From Ottelia alismoides (Eukaryota; Streptophyta; Magnoliopsida; Alismatales; Hydrocharitaceae), in contig JAZKJV010000148.1 in the NCBI GenBank assembly GCA_037367405.1, forward strand, positions 992,001 to 1,056,000: a stretch of 64,000 nt of DNA. Direction: 5' to 3'. Each line of letters opens with the position of its first letter. Within the stretch, counting starts at the first letter, position 1. Position numbers and translations under genes: made by a program. Positions 33,719 through 45,507 of this stretch are shown one piece after another. The notes under the pieces were generated by a model that saw only the letters and a list, made by a program, of their open reading frames with translations, did not search any database and was not told the origin of the DNA.

Positions 33719-33916
33719 GTATATTCATCCCTATATCCCTCTTATATGCCATTCGAATTTCGTCAGAAACAAGACTCCTACGGCCTCCATCTAGATGGTG
33801 TCGATTTAACAAATCCTGTTACCGTTAAAAAATGACTGTCTAGATAGAGACTGTAGGAGTCTATGTTTCTGACGAAATTCGAATGACATATAGGAGAGAT
33901 ATAGGGATGAATATAC
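33719..33916. mobile_element. Fold-back MITE 1
   Basis: Nearly the whole 198 bases form one inverted repeat: gtatattcatccctatatcc pairs with its complement at the right end, and 'gaatttcgtcagaaac' pairs with 'gtttctgacgaaattc'. The right flank continues to 'cttcccattaaactcata' and a TA/TATG microsatellite. Confidence 0.78.
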
Positions 33917-33980
33917 ATGACTATATTTTTAAAAAAAAATAAAAAAATGCCGAAAAACGATGCGGGAGCTTCCCATTAAA

Positions 33981-34004
33981 CTCATATATATATATATATG
34001 TATG

Positions 34005-34038
<34 letters not shown>

Positions 34039-34049
34039 TGTATGTATGG
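33981..34049 (+). repeat. (AT)n(GTAT)n microsatellite
   Basis: A TA tract followed by about ten TATG/GTAT units; it separates fold-back elements 1 and 2. Confidence 0.9.
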
Positions 34050-34060
34050 ATAAATGGGGT

Positions 34061-34406
34061 TGCCCCCTAGGAAGAGCTAACTTGGCTCTCCCACCCTATT
34101 TTCACTATTTTTTATTTTTTTGAAAAATTTCTTCCATGAATATTCAGCACTATATCCCTATATTATGCTATTAAAATTTCGTGCGAAACAGACCTCCATC
34201 CAGACAGTCATTTCTAAACGATAACATGATTTTCTAAATCGATCCCGTTTGGATGGAGGTCGTAGGAGTCTATGTTTCGCATGAAATTTGAATGACATAA
34301 TATAGAGATTTAATAATGAATTTATACGATTTTAGATTTCAATAAAAATTAAAAAATTATGTCAAAAAGGGGCGGGGGGAGCTAAGTTAGCTCTCCCTAG
34401 GGGGCA
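34061..34406. mobile_element. Fold-back MITE 2, 346 bp
   Basis: Outer inverted ends tgccccctaggaagagctaa and the complement of ttagctctccctagggggca. The middle is a second inverted repeat related to element 1 ('aaatttcgtgcgaaac' versus 'gtttcgcatgaaattt'). TATG/TA-rich tracts lie on both sides. Confidence 0.8.
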
Positions 34407-34432
34407 TACACATTTTTCCCATATATATATCC

Positions 34433-34790
34433 TATGGAAAAAAAAGATGCTCCCTTGGAGCATGCAACTTACATGCTCCGATTTTTTTCGCTTATTTTTT
34501 TATTTTTCTGAAATGAATCCTAGTGGAATTTAGATCACAATATATCGCATAATATCGTTCAAAATTCAACTTAACTCGAAACTTTTATCCCCTCCATCAA
34601 GACGATCAAATTTTAACGGTTTCAAGATTGCTGAAATTGACGTCTTCCAGATGGAAGTGTTAAGAACATACGTTTTAGACGAATTTTGAAACATATATTC
34701 CACTTGCTATTCTAAGTAAATCCTCCCATATTTCATTTTTTTTAAAAAAAAAAGCTAGAAAAATGTAAGAGTTACTCGTTTAACCTTTTA
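34433..34790. mobile_element. Fold-back MITE 3, diverged relative
   Basis: It sits between an (AT)n tract ending at about 34432 and a (TA)n tract starting at about 34788. The core inverted repeat pairs 'gttcaaaattcaacttaactcg' type sequence on the left with 'acgaattttgaaac' on the right around 34545-34700. No clean outer termini. Confidence 0.6.
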
Positions 34791-34809
34791 TATATATATA
34801 TATATATAT

Positions 34810-34972
34810 AGGAGTGATCCTATGAGATGAGATTTTGTGAGATGGCGAGATGAGACAGACCACAAGTTGCTGTATTCTCTCTCCTGCCTTTCTCTCTCCT
34901 GATTAGAACTAGTGGTCCAGAATGCCCTATCTCACCATCTCACCAAAATCCCATCTCATAGGAACACCCCTC
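34810..34972. mobile_element. MITE 4, flanked by (TA)n on both sides
   Basis: Inverted ends of about 43 bases: ggagtgatcctatgagatga on the left pairs with tgggatgagatag-type complement on the right (…ccatctcataggaacacccctc). About 11 TA units precede it and about 6 follow. This is the arrangement described for the Micron family in rice, where the target is a TA microsatellite; assignment to that family is not claimed. Confidence 0.8.
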
Positions 34973-35023
34973 TATATATATATATATCCAAATTGATTAG
35001 CAAATCCACTTTCAGTAACACGT

Positions 35024-35180
35024 AGGGTATGTTTGGTTGTTGGGTTGGAGTGGATTGAGATAACCTGATTTGAATAGTAGCTATTTGGGATGGTTATAAG
35101 AGTTGGAGAGAGGTGGAATAAAGAATGTGATGTGATGCCTAAAAGAGGTAAATCCGGTTAGCCCGTAGGGTTGTGAAAAT
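35024..35180. mobile_element. Possible half of a Tourist-like MITE
   Basis: Starts gggtatgtttggttgttggg, like the ends of the Tourist-like copies here, but no clear right terminus or duplication is found. Confidence 0.35.
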
Positions 35181-35189
35181 ACACATAGT

Positions 35190-36843
35190 GGACCGAATGT
35201 TGGTCTCGGAAGCGGACGATTAAAGATACATCTGCGATATCAACCGGAGAGGTCTCATTGGTTTCGCCTGTATAATCTGTATATGCACGTTTAAAGTTTT
35301 CAGCTGTTCGAATTTATCGGGGTACACGAAATTTCTACACGCGTATTTGCATATTATACAAGACGATCCCCTGAGTTTTTTTATATTACACAAATACCCC
35401 CACATGATATCATCGGGGCGCACTGGAGCAACGACGAGCATCCATCGATCGCTGCAAACTGGAATACACATGCTACCATAACACGTTCAAGTGAAGAGAT
35501 CCATCCATTTATTTTATGCCTCTTACATGTGATCTGGGCATCCTCTCTCTCTCTCTCTCCCAATACGACGGATTGGATGGGAAAAAAATGGAATATTGTG
35601 TAAATAAGCGAAGGCTTTATATAAAAATCGATGGTTCCGTATACATTATTCTGACAGAGGACAAGTCCCTGATATGGGAAACACCACATCCACATGCAGC
35701 CGACCGATCCATCAGGCGTACATCGTGTCCCGCACATCTCCACCACTCATCAGCAATATGCCTCTGTTGTGCGAGGCCCCATTCTTCGCTATCTTTCAAA
35801 CCAGCCACCTCCGCCAACACCGTTCTGCCCACGTGGCCCCACCACACCCGTCCGATTCAAGCCGAACCTCCCCGAAACCTTGATTTCCGCGCTGCCCTTC
35901 CTGCTTGATTCTGGGACGCAACTAATTTCCTTGGCAACCTCACGGATTCTTTTCCGAAAAATTAGTAATGCTTTCAGTATAATATTGGAGATCTATAAGA
36001 CACGAGAAACTCGAGGCCTTTGTGATTATGTCTTAGATAGAAATAACTCGAACACTTTCACAGTTGCAGGATAAGTGGCATCCAGTTTTGTTCCCTCTAT
36101 CTTTATTGGGTGCTTCCCAACTTCCTCAGAAGATTACTATACTTGGATCACAGGACCTTGAAATTTCTACCAAATAATGACAGTTTGATCTTTTTTTTCC
36201 AGAAGGTGACCCGCATGCGATATTGCCATGCAGAGGTACTTGATCCATACGAATATATCTCATATCATATCCCGACATCGCATCTGTATGTGGATATCTT
36301 TTCCAATCCAGCATGTGTGTTTTTCAGCAAACTACGGATAGTTATTGAGACTGGTAAGAACAAGTTGGCATGTGTAAGAGCAGACTGAAAGAGGATCCAA
36401 ATCCATGTCAATTAATTAAAATCTTATCGAGAACCCCACATGAAGATTTTTCTTAGACAGGAAATCGGAGATTTCGACCATCTCTATATATATTCTCTAC
36501 GTTAGAAACGGTCAACCTTCGAGTTGTTCCTTCTTATTACACCCACTATTCCAACTATCCTTATCCCCGTTATCCACATCCCAGTAGTCGTCATCCATCT
36601 CACCCCCAATCTCAGCCGTCCATTTCATCTGACGGTCGTTAGTCCCCGTCAGCGTGCTGACGTCAGCACGGCAAGAGGGGGCCTTTTTCCACAAGTCCAG
36701 GCGCTTACGTGGCAAGTATACACAAGTAAACACACACATCCTTTCTTCTGGTATTTCGATAATTCTGGTCCGGAGATCACACCAAGAACCCAAAAAAAAA
36801 CCTAAAAAGATATGACGATATGCAGTAAGGAAGCAATGAGAGA
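35190..36843. other. Intergenic / 3' flank of the WRC gene
   Basis: No domain found in any frame. A (CT)n run lies near 35545-35560. The part below 36844 includes the 3' untranslated region of the WRC gene, whose poly-A site cannot be placed. Confidence 0.45.
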
Positions 36844-38253
36844 TCAAAGGAGAGACCTGAGTGATCGAGCCTTCACCGGCTTCCTCCCCGTCCTCCTGCT
36901 GATCTGGTTCGGACCAGGCTTCCCATCACTGGAATCGTCCACATCGCCGATGCTCTCCAGATCCAGCAAGACATCGCCGTCGTTGTTATCGTCATCTGCA
37001 ATCTGCATCTGCATAATTCCACGGCCAAGCTTGGCGTTCCCGTTCCTCTCACCACTGCCGTGACCGCGCCTCTTCCCACGCCACGGACCGAAGCCGGAGT
37101 AATAGTAGTAGAACTCCGGATCGGTATCGTTGTCCTTCCACAGATTCACTGCCGGCTTGTTGCCACTGCAACTCTTCTTCTTCTTCTTCTTGCTACTGTT
37201 ATTCTTTACGGTGTTATCGTCGCCATTGCCGACGCATTGCAGAGAATCGATGACTCTCAGCTTGGATGGCTGCGGGTGGTGGGTACCGTGGTAGTACGCG
37301 CGGATCTGAGAGAGGTGGTAATCGCAGAGCGAGTAGGGTCGCTTCGCCTGCCGCTTGCAGTTCCAGCCCTTGCCGTCGCTCTTCTTGCACAAGCCCTCGG
37401 GCCTCGGCTCCTCCTTGACCGCGATAACCGTAAGCTCCTTCTTCTTGCCGCTGCTCTTCTTGCTCTTGGCACTGCCCTTGCTATGAATGTTCCTGTTCTG
37501 AGATGGCTTGGTCTCCGCTCCAGTAGTTCGCTCCCGCATCACAATCAGGGCTCTGCCGGACACAAACATCTCAACATTCAATCATCCCTCGTCTCCGTTC
37601 GCGGAATTAGGGTTCTAACTATACAACTGTTACGAAAATCACCTGCTGCTTGAAGTTAGGGCAGCATCATCCGCCTGCATTGATCGGGAGGCGACGATCT
37701 CATGGCGATCCTGGAAAAGGGATCGGGCTCAGGAAACAGGCAACAGAACAGCTCACGAGACGAGCGCAGATCGAATCAGGAGCGTCCATTTTCCGAGGGT
37801 TAGGGTTTTGGCAGAAACCCTAATGTCCTACCGACGCCGCCTCCCCGCGCCCAAATCCAAGCGAGCACGGCGAGGCGGGGCTGCGATCGTGCGGGGAAGT
37901 CTTATCGCGAGTGTGCCCACATCGGGGCATGGTCGATGGGAGTGGATGCGGGTGCGTGCGTGGAGCGAAGTGAGGTGGGTATGTGCGGAAGGGATTAGAG
38001 CCCAATGCGTGCGTATGCATCGTACTAGAAGCGGGGAGAAGATCACCTGAACGTCGTCGGGGAGGAAGGATTGGAGGGTCTCGAGGGGGAGGGCGTCCCA
38101 CGGGGAGCGGTTGAGCTGGCAGGGGACGAGCTTCTGCAGGAGGGGATACGCGGCAGCATTGGGGAGGGGAGACGCGGCGGCATTGGGGAAGGGAGGAGTG
38201 CTGTCAGCAGAGGGGATGAGAAGGAGCTTCGACGCGTGCTTGCGGATCCGCAT
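36844..38253 (-). CDS. WRC-domain protein (three exons)
   Basis: Plant-specific protein with a WRC motif, a zinc-binding module with a basic stretch also found in growth-regulating factors and thought to act in the nucleus, in DNA binding or protein targeting. Exons on the minus strand are 38253-38047, 37710-37643 and 37552-36844; the stop ends at 36844. Junctions use CAG|GTGATC, CCAG|GATCGC, CAG|GTGATT and GGCAG|AGCCCT, and the phases fit (0, then 2). The joined product is about 327 residues. Exon 1 starts MRIRKHASKLLL and contains CQLNRSPWD, a motif I associate with this WRC subgroup. The WRC motif lies at about residues 147-171, with spacing C-x9-C-x10-C-x2-H (CKKSDGKGWNC ... CDYH). Lysine-rich stretches before and after it could be nuclear signals. 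The C-terminal third is acidic and low in complexity. No QLQ domain is visible, so it is not a typical GRF. Confidence 0.88.
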
Positions 38254-38520
38254 GTGGCGGTAGAGGAAGACCCACGAATGCTTGTGGAGGAAGAGCAGTG
38301 GTGGTGGAGGTGGAAAGGCTGACCGATCTGCAGGTGGCCGGAGGAGGTGGAGCAGCAGCGTCACCACCACCAGGAGGAGGAGGAGGAGATGAAGCAGGAG
38401 GAGGGGGGTGGGGGTTAGGTTTTCGTGGTATACTTTTCTTTATATTTATTGGCTTTGGTTCGGGTTTGCTGTCCTTCTTATATCGATATATATTGTATAA
38501 TATTAATTAATTTCAGATCT
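38254..38520 (-). promoter_or_regulatory. 5' leader and probable core promoter of the WRC gene
   Basis: A GC- and purine-rich leader precedes the start codon. Upstream on the minus strand a TATATATCGATAT stretch near 38481-38493 could serve as a TATA region. Transcription start is not determinable from sequence. Confidence 0.35.
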
Positions 38521-38599
38521 ATGACTCTTTAGTGGCCTCTACGAGTGCCATATTTTGCCCTTGTGGTAAACAAGATATATTTGGAAGGGATATTTGGAA

Positions 38600-39991
38600 G
38601 GGATTTTTACATACATAATCATGTATACTTTCGTTATTATGTATACAATCCTGTATAATCATGAATTACACCTAAAATCATGGATAATTGCTCCATCTTA
38701 CACACATGCCCCTCCGCTAGTTTATCCACTAACTCAACCTAAGCATTGTGTTCATCTAAACCGTTTCAATCCAATGGCTATTAATAAACCCCCAAAAAAG
38801 GAGGAAAAAAACATCCATCGGTCCTTTCCCCCCTTCCACCTCCTCTCCCAACATCTTCCTCTAGCTCCCTCCTCCTCCACCCAATCTGACCAACTCTTCC
38901 ACCGCCTCAACCCCCTCCATCCCCACCTTCGCCAGCCCCTCTGGTCACCTCCTCCCCTGCCCCCCTCCAGCCCCTTCCTTCGCCCCCCTTCATCCCCTTC
39001 CCTTGCCCCTTTCCTGCAAGGTCCATGACTTGAGCAAAGATCGAGCTCTGCTTAGAGCTCCTCCATAGGCCAAGAACCACCATCTTCTCAATAGTAGTAA
39101 CTCTTCCCTCCTTATCCTTCTTTCCTCTTTCTTCTTCTTCTTGCCTTTTGTTCTCAACTACATCCACTCATAAGTCTTGTTTCTCCCCTTTCTCGATTTT
39201 CTTCATATCAAATTTGAGAACTAAACCAGAATTGAACCACACCTCACCTAATTACCTCCCCCATCTTTCAGTTCTTCCTCCCTAGATGATAACCTTTGGC
39301 CAACACCTTGGTCAAAGCTCGAGCTTCTTCTCCCATTGATAGTTGTGAAGATCCTCACTCTCTTTCTCCTCTTCATTACCAATTCATCTTACTCCTCGTC
39401 CTCACTTCGTTTTTGTGCTCACTCTTACCCCTGTAGGATCCAAAGCTGATAGAACTTGATCGAGGCCCTGGACTAGAGATAGCTCCAACGACCTCGCGTG
39501 CATCAATCCTCAAGAAAGGAGTAGCTACCAGTTATGTCGCCTCGACTAAGAAGGTCCTCTAGCAACACCATGCTCCTCCCTTATAGTACATGGAGCCATG
39601 CCCAACTTTATGTAATGTGTGAAAACCCATCTCCAGGAACAATCATGAAGATAAATAGGATGAGTTAAGAACTCATTCCAGGTGAGGAACAAGAGAGTTC
39701 GATCTGGGAAGAAGAACCCAGAAGCAGTCGAGGACATTGGATGAAAAAAATGCAAAAGAAGGAGGGGCATGCAGGGGGGATCTGATTTGGCAATATAATC
39801 ATCATTCGAGGTCGGAATTGCCATCATCTGACGGAAACCACCAAACATGACGACAAGAATAATCGTATGTTAATACATGATTATGCCATGTAATGGTAAA
39901 CATTTGTTCATGGCTCTGGACATAATTCGTGATTGTGAAGGGTTATGTACATAATAATGAAAGTATATAGGGTTATAGCTGTAAAAAAACA
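38600..39991. mobile_element. MULE family A, second copy, about 1.39 kb
   Basis: The left end gggatttttacatacataat pairs with the complement of the right end (…gttatagctgtaaaaaaaca). Both share 'atactttc(g/a)ttattatgta' and 'cgaatta' blocks with each other and with the copy at 5303-6452. Flanks tatttggaa / catttagaa agree at 7 of 9 bases. The interior (about 38820-39020) is a pyrimidine-rich low-complexity tract, echoing the G-rich core of the first copy. No transposase. It lies just upstream of the WRC gene. Confidence 0.72.
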
Positions 39992-40253
39992 CATTTAGAA
40001 AGGAGGCTCCCCCCCCCCCCTAAATCTAATGGATGATATAAAACCTTTATGCAATTGATGGGTTTAGGATTTAAACTGTATCACCTGGTGATAAATCTAT
40101 AAAGTATACAAGCACCACTATAAGAGAATAACTAAGGCAAACATACGGAGGATATTATTTTAAGGCACCGTGGAAAGTGAAGCATTTCACACACATACAA
40201 TCTCTTTAAGGAGGGGGACTTGTGATCTCAAAGTTACATGGTGGTTGTTCTAA

Positions 40254-40440
40254 GGGAAGTGGATCGTCTGCTGTGCCATGGGCTACAACGGACTCTGCTG
40301 CACACCTAAGATCGAGCGGTTCTCACAAATTCGCATGACCTGAGCTCACAAAAAGTGTGAATTCATGGGAGCCGCTCGATCCTCTAGGGCATGTAGTAGA
40401 GTCTGCTGCAGCCCATAGCACAACAGATGATCCACTTCCC
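40254..40440. mobile_element. Fold-back MITE, 187 bp
   Basis: About 75 bases at each end are inverted copies: gggaagtggatcgtctgctg on the left pairs with the last bases of the right end. The loop is about 35 bases. Flanks gttctaa / attctaa suggest a short duplication. Confidence 0.82.
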
Positions 40441-40447
40441 ATTCTAA

Positions 40448-41325
40448 GAGCTAGTCCTCTCCTTTTTCACGAGAAATATGAATAATAAGCAGTTTAATTT
40501 TTCACTAGCACAACCTAAAAATCAGAGGGCTTCTCTCACTTACATCGAGAAGAAAAGAAGTTCCTTCTTGTAGGCAAAGTAGTTGGTCTGCGACAAATGT
40601 TTGATGCCTTATTAATCTTATTGTTGATGATACTCACTACATGAGTATATTTTTGATCGTACTTAGTACAAGAATATTAGTGATTCTCAGTACCTAATAT
40701 TTGGCTACCATTACTGGCATAGAGATCGTGGCATCTTCGTCTAGATTCTAGAATCCTTGCATGTGATTCTTATATCTTGGCTCTATACATGCACAACAAA
40801 TATATGAATGGTTAGTCTTTTCTAGGATGTTTTAATTAAAAATCTCACTCTTTGCTTTAAAGGTTGTCTTTACGAGGAAGACGTCTAGTGTGGGCAGTCT
40901 TGGGCAGTCTCATACACCGTCCCCCAATTGGTTTGGACTATCTCCTCCAAGGGGTTCACTTTTGTTGATGCCATCGACCTTATTTGTCATCGTTTCATCA
41001 TGATCCCTTATGCACGAATGTGTAGAATACGCATTTGGACCCTTAGTACTCTAATGAGCTTTGTCGTGCTATGCGCAACTACCTCTCGACCACTGACTGC
41101 CTTGCTAAGCAAGGGTGTACCCTTGGCCTCCACCACTACCTTTGTTCGCGCTTTCTGGAATCATGTAACCATGAATTCTTCATCTATGCTTTCTCCTAAG
41201 CACGCGTATGACAATGTGCTCCCATTTGGCGCTTCCATTGTCAACTGGAAGATGTGAGTTTGCATGTTGTTAAAAAATAAGAAAGTTAAACGTTTTTACA
41301 GAGAGAATGATGGGAGATAAGAAAT
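40448..41325. other. Spacer with no recognised gene
   Basis: A 109-residue frame on the + strand (40928-41257) has no domain I recognise and no conserved splice context; I do not call it a gene. Confidence 0.4.
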
Positions 41326-41329
41326 AAGT

Positions 41330-44300
41330 TGCACTACCAATCCCTTTTGGATGGTAAACCCAATTCTTCGAAACACAACATCTATAGACCTGAAAACCGT
41401 AACAATGCAATGCATAATTTTTTAGACCTTCTTAAGGAGCTCTACTGCTTCGGTTGTCAAGAACACAAAGGAATCGAAACCAAAAGAGATGAAAACATGT
41501 TGATTGTCAATCCAAGCCTTCTTATGTTTGGAAACTTTAAATGAGGCAGCTTTCTTTGCAACGCATCCTGCAATAAAATCACCTTTTATCAGAGAGAAAC
41601 TCCATTCAAATCAATAAATGCATGTTTTCCACCAATCCATCCAAAAATTAAAACATATGTCGGTCTGAGTGTGAATTTTTCCTCTTGTGCACATATGCTT
41701 CTTTCTTTGAGGAAATCCCATCCTGTCTGAGTACATCATAATGACATCCCTGACAAGATCATGTATATATTTGAAACTTGGGAGTTCGTGGCAATGAATT
41801 GCATGCTCCCCAAAGGCATCCATGCAAGATTTGTGGCATAGTAGACATGCCTCATTAGCTGGGAATAGAAGAATCATAAGATGATATCTGAGAATCGTAC
41901 GATACTCAATAGGTGACATATGCATTCCAAGGCCATCAATAGCAATAGCTAGAAGGAAACCTTGAGCATAGTTATATTTCAAACATCGGAAAATTGCCTT
42001 TTGTCTAGCAATCATGTCAAACTCAACTTCTATTTCTTTATCAATTTTGTTAAAAAGGAAACTCACCAAAGCATTATGTGATTTATGAGGGATGATATCC
42101 TTGTTAGCAAAATAAGATCTAGAGATGGAAGTGTGACACATAGCTCATCCAAGGCATCTAGAAAATCAGAATCCATATCATGTATCCCACTGTCTCGTAA
42201 AATATGGTCTTGAAGCACCCAAAATTGAGTTCTAAATGCCATAAAAGCATATGAAAAAGCCTAAAAAATGGAGTGCAAACCTAAACCACGGAGCCTGATG
42301 GGTAAGGATGCCACCCACCATTGGAGATCGCCAAAGAAAGGGCCTTCAAAAATCACAATATCCTTAATAGCTCCATATAGTCCATTGTTAAAACATACAT
42401 CAGCTTGCTCCATTTTATGCGGGTTGAGATGTACTTAAGCCAACAATGAGCTTGGCTAAAATCATACAAGAACGTCATAAAAGAAGCTCACTTTATGGAT
42501 CATCCAATTGAGGTAGTAATTGCATTAAGTCAACATCTTTGGTGTCTCTCCTCATAGCCATGCCTTCAACAAAATCCTTTGTCCCTACTCATCGTATCTC
42601 CAAGTAATCTCACTCCTAGCACATGCCTCCCAATATACATGGGAAACAACCCTTTGTGCACCTTCTTTCCATTACATGAAGGTCAGAAAAGCTCAATTTT
42701 TTTGAACAAGCTCCATCTCTGGACTTCTACGTTGTATAATGTCAAGTGCCTTGGCCACCTCTAATGTGTCTCTGATGATAATCCCATCATCAAGATACCA
42801 AGCATGGAAAAAGAGTTTATAATTATATCTGATCTCATGAATAAGTGGAATCAATGCAAGAGAAAATAGAAGTGGGTCTAGGGGATCAACTTTCTGCACT
42901 CTAGTGGTTGACCATATATGATTGTATCCAATATATAATCTGGCAGCTTGAGCATAAAGAAACTCTACCCTTGAAGAAACAGATGGACATTGCCTCCTAA
43001 CTTCACGAAGCATCAAAGATCTATCTATCAAACTGAAAGAATTAGATAAATCTTTTGAAACATAGAGAGAGACCCGTCACCATGAAGCTCACTCAAAAGC
43101 AAGTTGATGTTGTGTAAATGACTTCTTCTCCTCTAGATACACCAATCCCAAATTGAAAATCATTGACATACTTAGACATCTCTTTGCCCATCCATGTCAT
43201 AGCAACTTTGGACAATACATGTGCCCAGATAGTGCCCACTGCAATAGGACGTACACCATTGTCAGGTTTGAGTAGTTGAGTAAGAGGAGTAGAAGCTACA
43301 AACTCAACCAAGCTCAAGGGGCATCTACCATGTAGTCGTAAATTAATCACCATGGTGATCACACGTAGGAGATCAGTGGCAACTGCTGACCCCTACCCAT
43401 AAAGAGCATCTAAAAGGTGTTGAGCTATCAATACATCTCTATCATACGATATCCCTTTAGAAAAGATTTAGTAGATTGTGAAATAGCATATGCATCGATT
43501 GTAAGATGAGTCTATGAAATCAAGATATCTAGCAAAGAAGGAAGCAGCTTATACAGATGTTTAGCCTCTAAGGTTTTAGTGGTATCTTTATTATAAGGAT
43601 CCACTCCCTTAAGACTGCTGAAAAGTATCCATCTGACACTTCGCAAAGGTACTGCCTAATGTTGGAGTTTTGATTCTCCTCCAAGAAATTGTTCTCACTA
43701 AGACATGAAGTCCCTAATAAATCTAATTTCAAAATATCAGCCACCAACTTGATGAAACTGTACGTATTTCCCCAAGAAGTGAGTTAGCTCATAATAAGTC
43801 GTTGTAGAGACTTTCTATTCCTACATCTTCTACCCCCTATTCATAAACCCGGATACCTATAGTGTGCAGTGGGAAAGAACTAGCATATCCAACCCCACGA
43901 TAACTAGGTGCAAAGCTGTCTTCAGAGCTTGCGAGAAAGTAAGATGGCAGCTGGGAGGAATACTCTTAACTGCGGTGATAAAAGCTTTGAAAATACGATC
44001 AAGCAGCATAACATAAACAACTAACCCATCTGTGACATCAGGTACGACATGTAGAAGGGGGTTTCAAGATGACGATAATGTGCCCCTGAGCCACCCGGTG
44101 TCATCTGCAACTCGAACAAGATCGTCATCATGATGGCAAGCACGAGTCACAGCTTGTATCTTCATGCACCTCCTGTACATTCATTGATCAATGGCCTTCA
44201 AGGTTCCTTCTAAAGCAAGATATACATCAATATCATTCTTGATGGCGCCTCCAGAACGCTCGTCACTGGAAAGATGTACCTTTTTGATATGAGAGCGCTT

Positions 44301-44650
44301 AAGCACATAAAACCTTTACTTTCTTCCCTGTCATCCGGGCAATGGTGAAAATTCCAGAAAGGGCACATCAATCCACATGTATGATGTAAGACACCTAATT
44401 CTTCTGTATTATAAGCTTGCGAGAACTCATTATGTGATTGGAGGGTGGGTGCACATGATATAGGAGGAACCTCTCCTTCTTCAATGTCGGACATAGTTGA
44501 TGTTATCTTAATGGCAGAATGGAGCATCAACAAGGAGATGCCAGGATGCGTGGCGGTGGAGAAGTTGTTGATGCTATTGGAGTAGAAACAACCAAGTGCA
44601 AATGCAACGGAGATGGGCCCGACGAGGGGGCCGCGATGGGGAAACATTGG
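41330..44650 (-). pseudogene. Decayed non-LTR reverse transcriptase (plant dispersed family)
   Basis: Read on the minus strand from 44650 downward, conserved blocks of one plant RT family appear in order. First comes a Cys/His segment near 44360; then MKIQAVTRACHHDDDLVRVA with DDTGWLRGTLSS (near 44180-44060); then LLKPDNGVRPIAVGTIW and VNDFQFGIGV (43360-43100). Next are DPLDPLLFSLALIPLIHEI and the catalytic AWYLDDG (near 42790). Further on are AQGFLLAIAIDGLGMHMSP and NEACLLCHKSC..FGEHAIHC (41960-41790). The tail is EAVELL with DVVFRRIGFTIQKGL near 41450-41340. Many stops and frameshifts separate them. No poly-A or target duplication was found. Confidence 0.8.
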
Positions 44651-44882
44651 AGTGGATCAAGCCTAATGTTATGTGGGACTCTAGTCATGGCTACTATAGT
44701 ATGGTTGGTATTGCTACTTAGGAAATGCATAAAAAAATATAGAAAAGGTGAACGAACTATCCTCCTCAGCTTAGGTTGCGGCATGTTTTATTGTGGGTGA
44801 TATTTGAGCTCAAGAGAGTTAATATTGAACCCAACATTTTACCTTTGGAGATTACATTTAAACTCCTCTTGAAATCCCGTAG

Positions 44883-45255
44883 GCCTGGTTAGGTTGGGAG
44901 TTACCCCCTTCTTTTAGGATGTTACCTCCAAAATCCAAATCCTTAATCTTCTTGTGAGGCCCACCAAAGTCAACACCATCTCTTATTTAATACATCAAAC
45001 AACGTATTTCTCTTTCATCTATTTTAATAAAAAATTATATTATACCATCCAATCACCTAAAAATTATAAAATAATCAAATTCTACTCATTTTTTCAAATT
45101 CCAATAAAATCAAATCACAAAAACTACCTGCTTTCCAAACTTCAATGCAAGCATATCACAACAAACCCTTTTTAACTCTCAACCCTCTATCCAAATACCT
45201 AAACACAAAAACGGGTTACCCCACCCCCACATAAACCACTATCCAAACACACTCG
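44883..45255. mobile_element. Tourist-like MITE, 373 bp
   Basis: Inverted ends gcctggttaggttgggagtt and the complement of ccactatccaaacacactcg are flanked by TAG on both sides (44880-44882 and 45256-45258). The AT-rich interior is related, in reverse orientation, to the MITE at 31829-32198 ('ggtaattgttatgatgtgat'-like block). Confidence 0.72.
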
Positions 45256-45258
45256 TAG

Positions 45259-45472
45259 ACATTTTAGCTCACATGCTTTTAAATTTTCCGTCTATATTTG
45301 TATTTTTAACTCGATTGTGTGGTTGAGTTAATGTATTAAACTAACAAAGAGTTCTGAGAGTTATAGGTGTGAAACGGAGTGATCATCTGAAGTTCTTGTG
45401 TAATTCACGATTATATGGGATTACGATTATAATTAAAAAATTATTCGTCAAGGATACGAGTGTAAGTATCCC
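45259..45472. mobile_element. MULE family A, one-ended fragment
   Basis: The reverse complement starts gggatacttacactcgtatc and then follows the left arm of the 5303-6452 element through 'gtgaattacac', 'gatcactccgt' and 'ctttgttagtttaatacatt'. The other end is missing, apparently lost where the Tourist-like MITE now sits. Confidence 0.68.
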
Positions 45473-45507
45473 TTTGTATTTTTGCTTCTTATTACTAAAA
45501 TACAAAT

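Noticed and set aside
33981..34049. CRISPR-like regular repeat
   Set aside because: It is a simple 4-base microsatellite without spacers. No CRISPR array or cas gene is present in the window.
37060..37653. 197-residue + frame, leucine- and valine-rich
   Set aside because: Shadow of the WRC gene on the opposite strand.
40928..41257. 109-residue + frame
   Set aside because: No recognisable domain, no splice or neighbour support, and alternative frames look equally protein-like.
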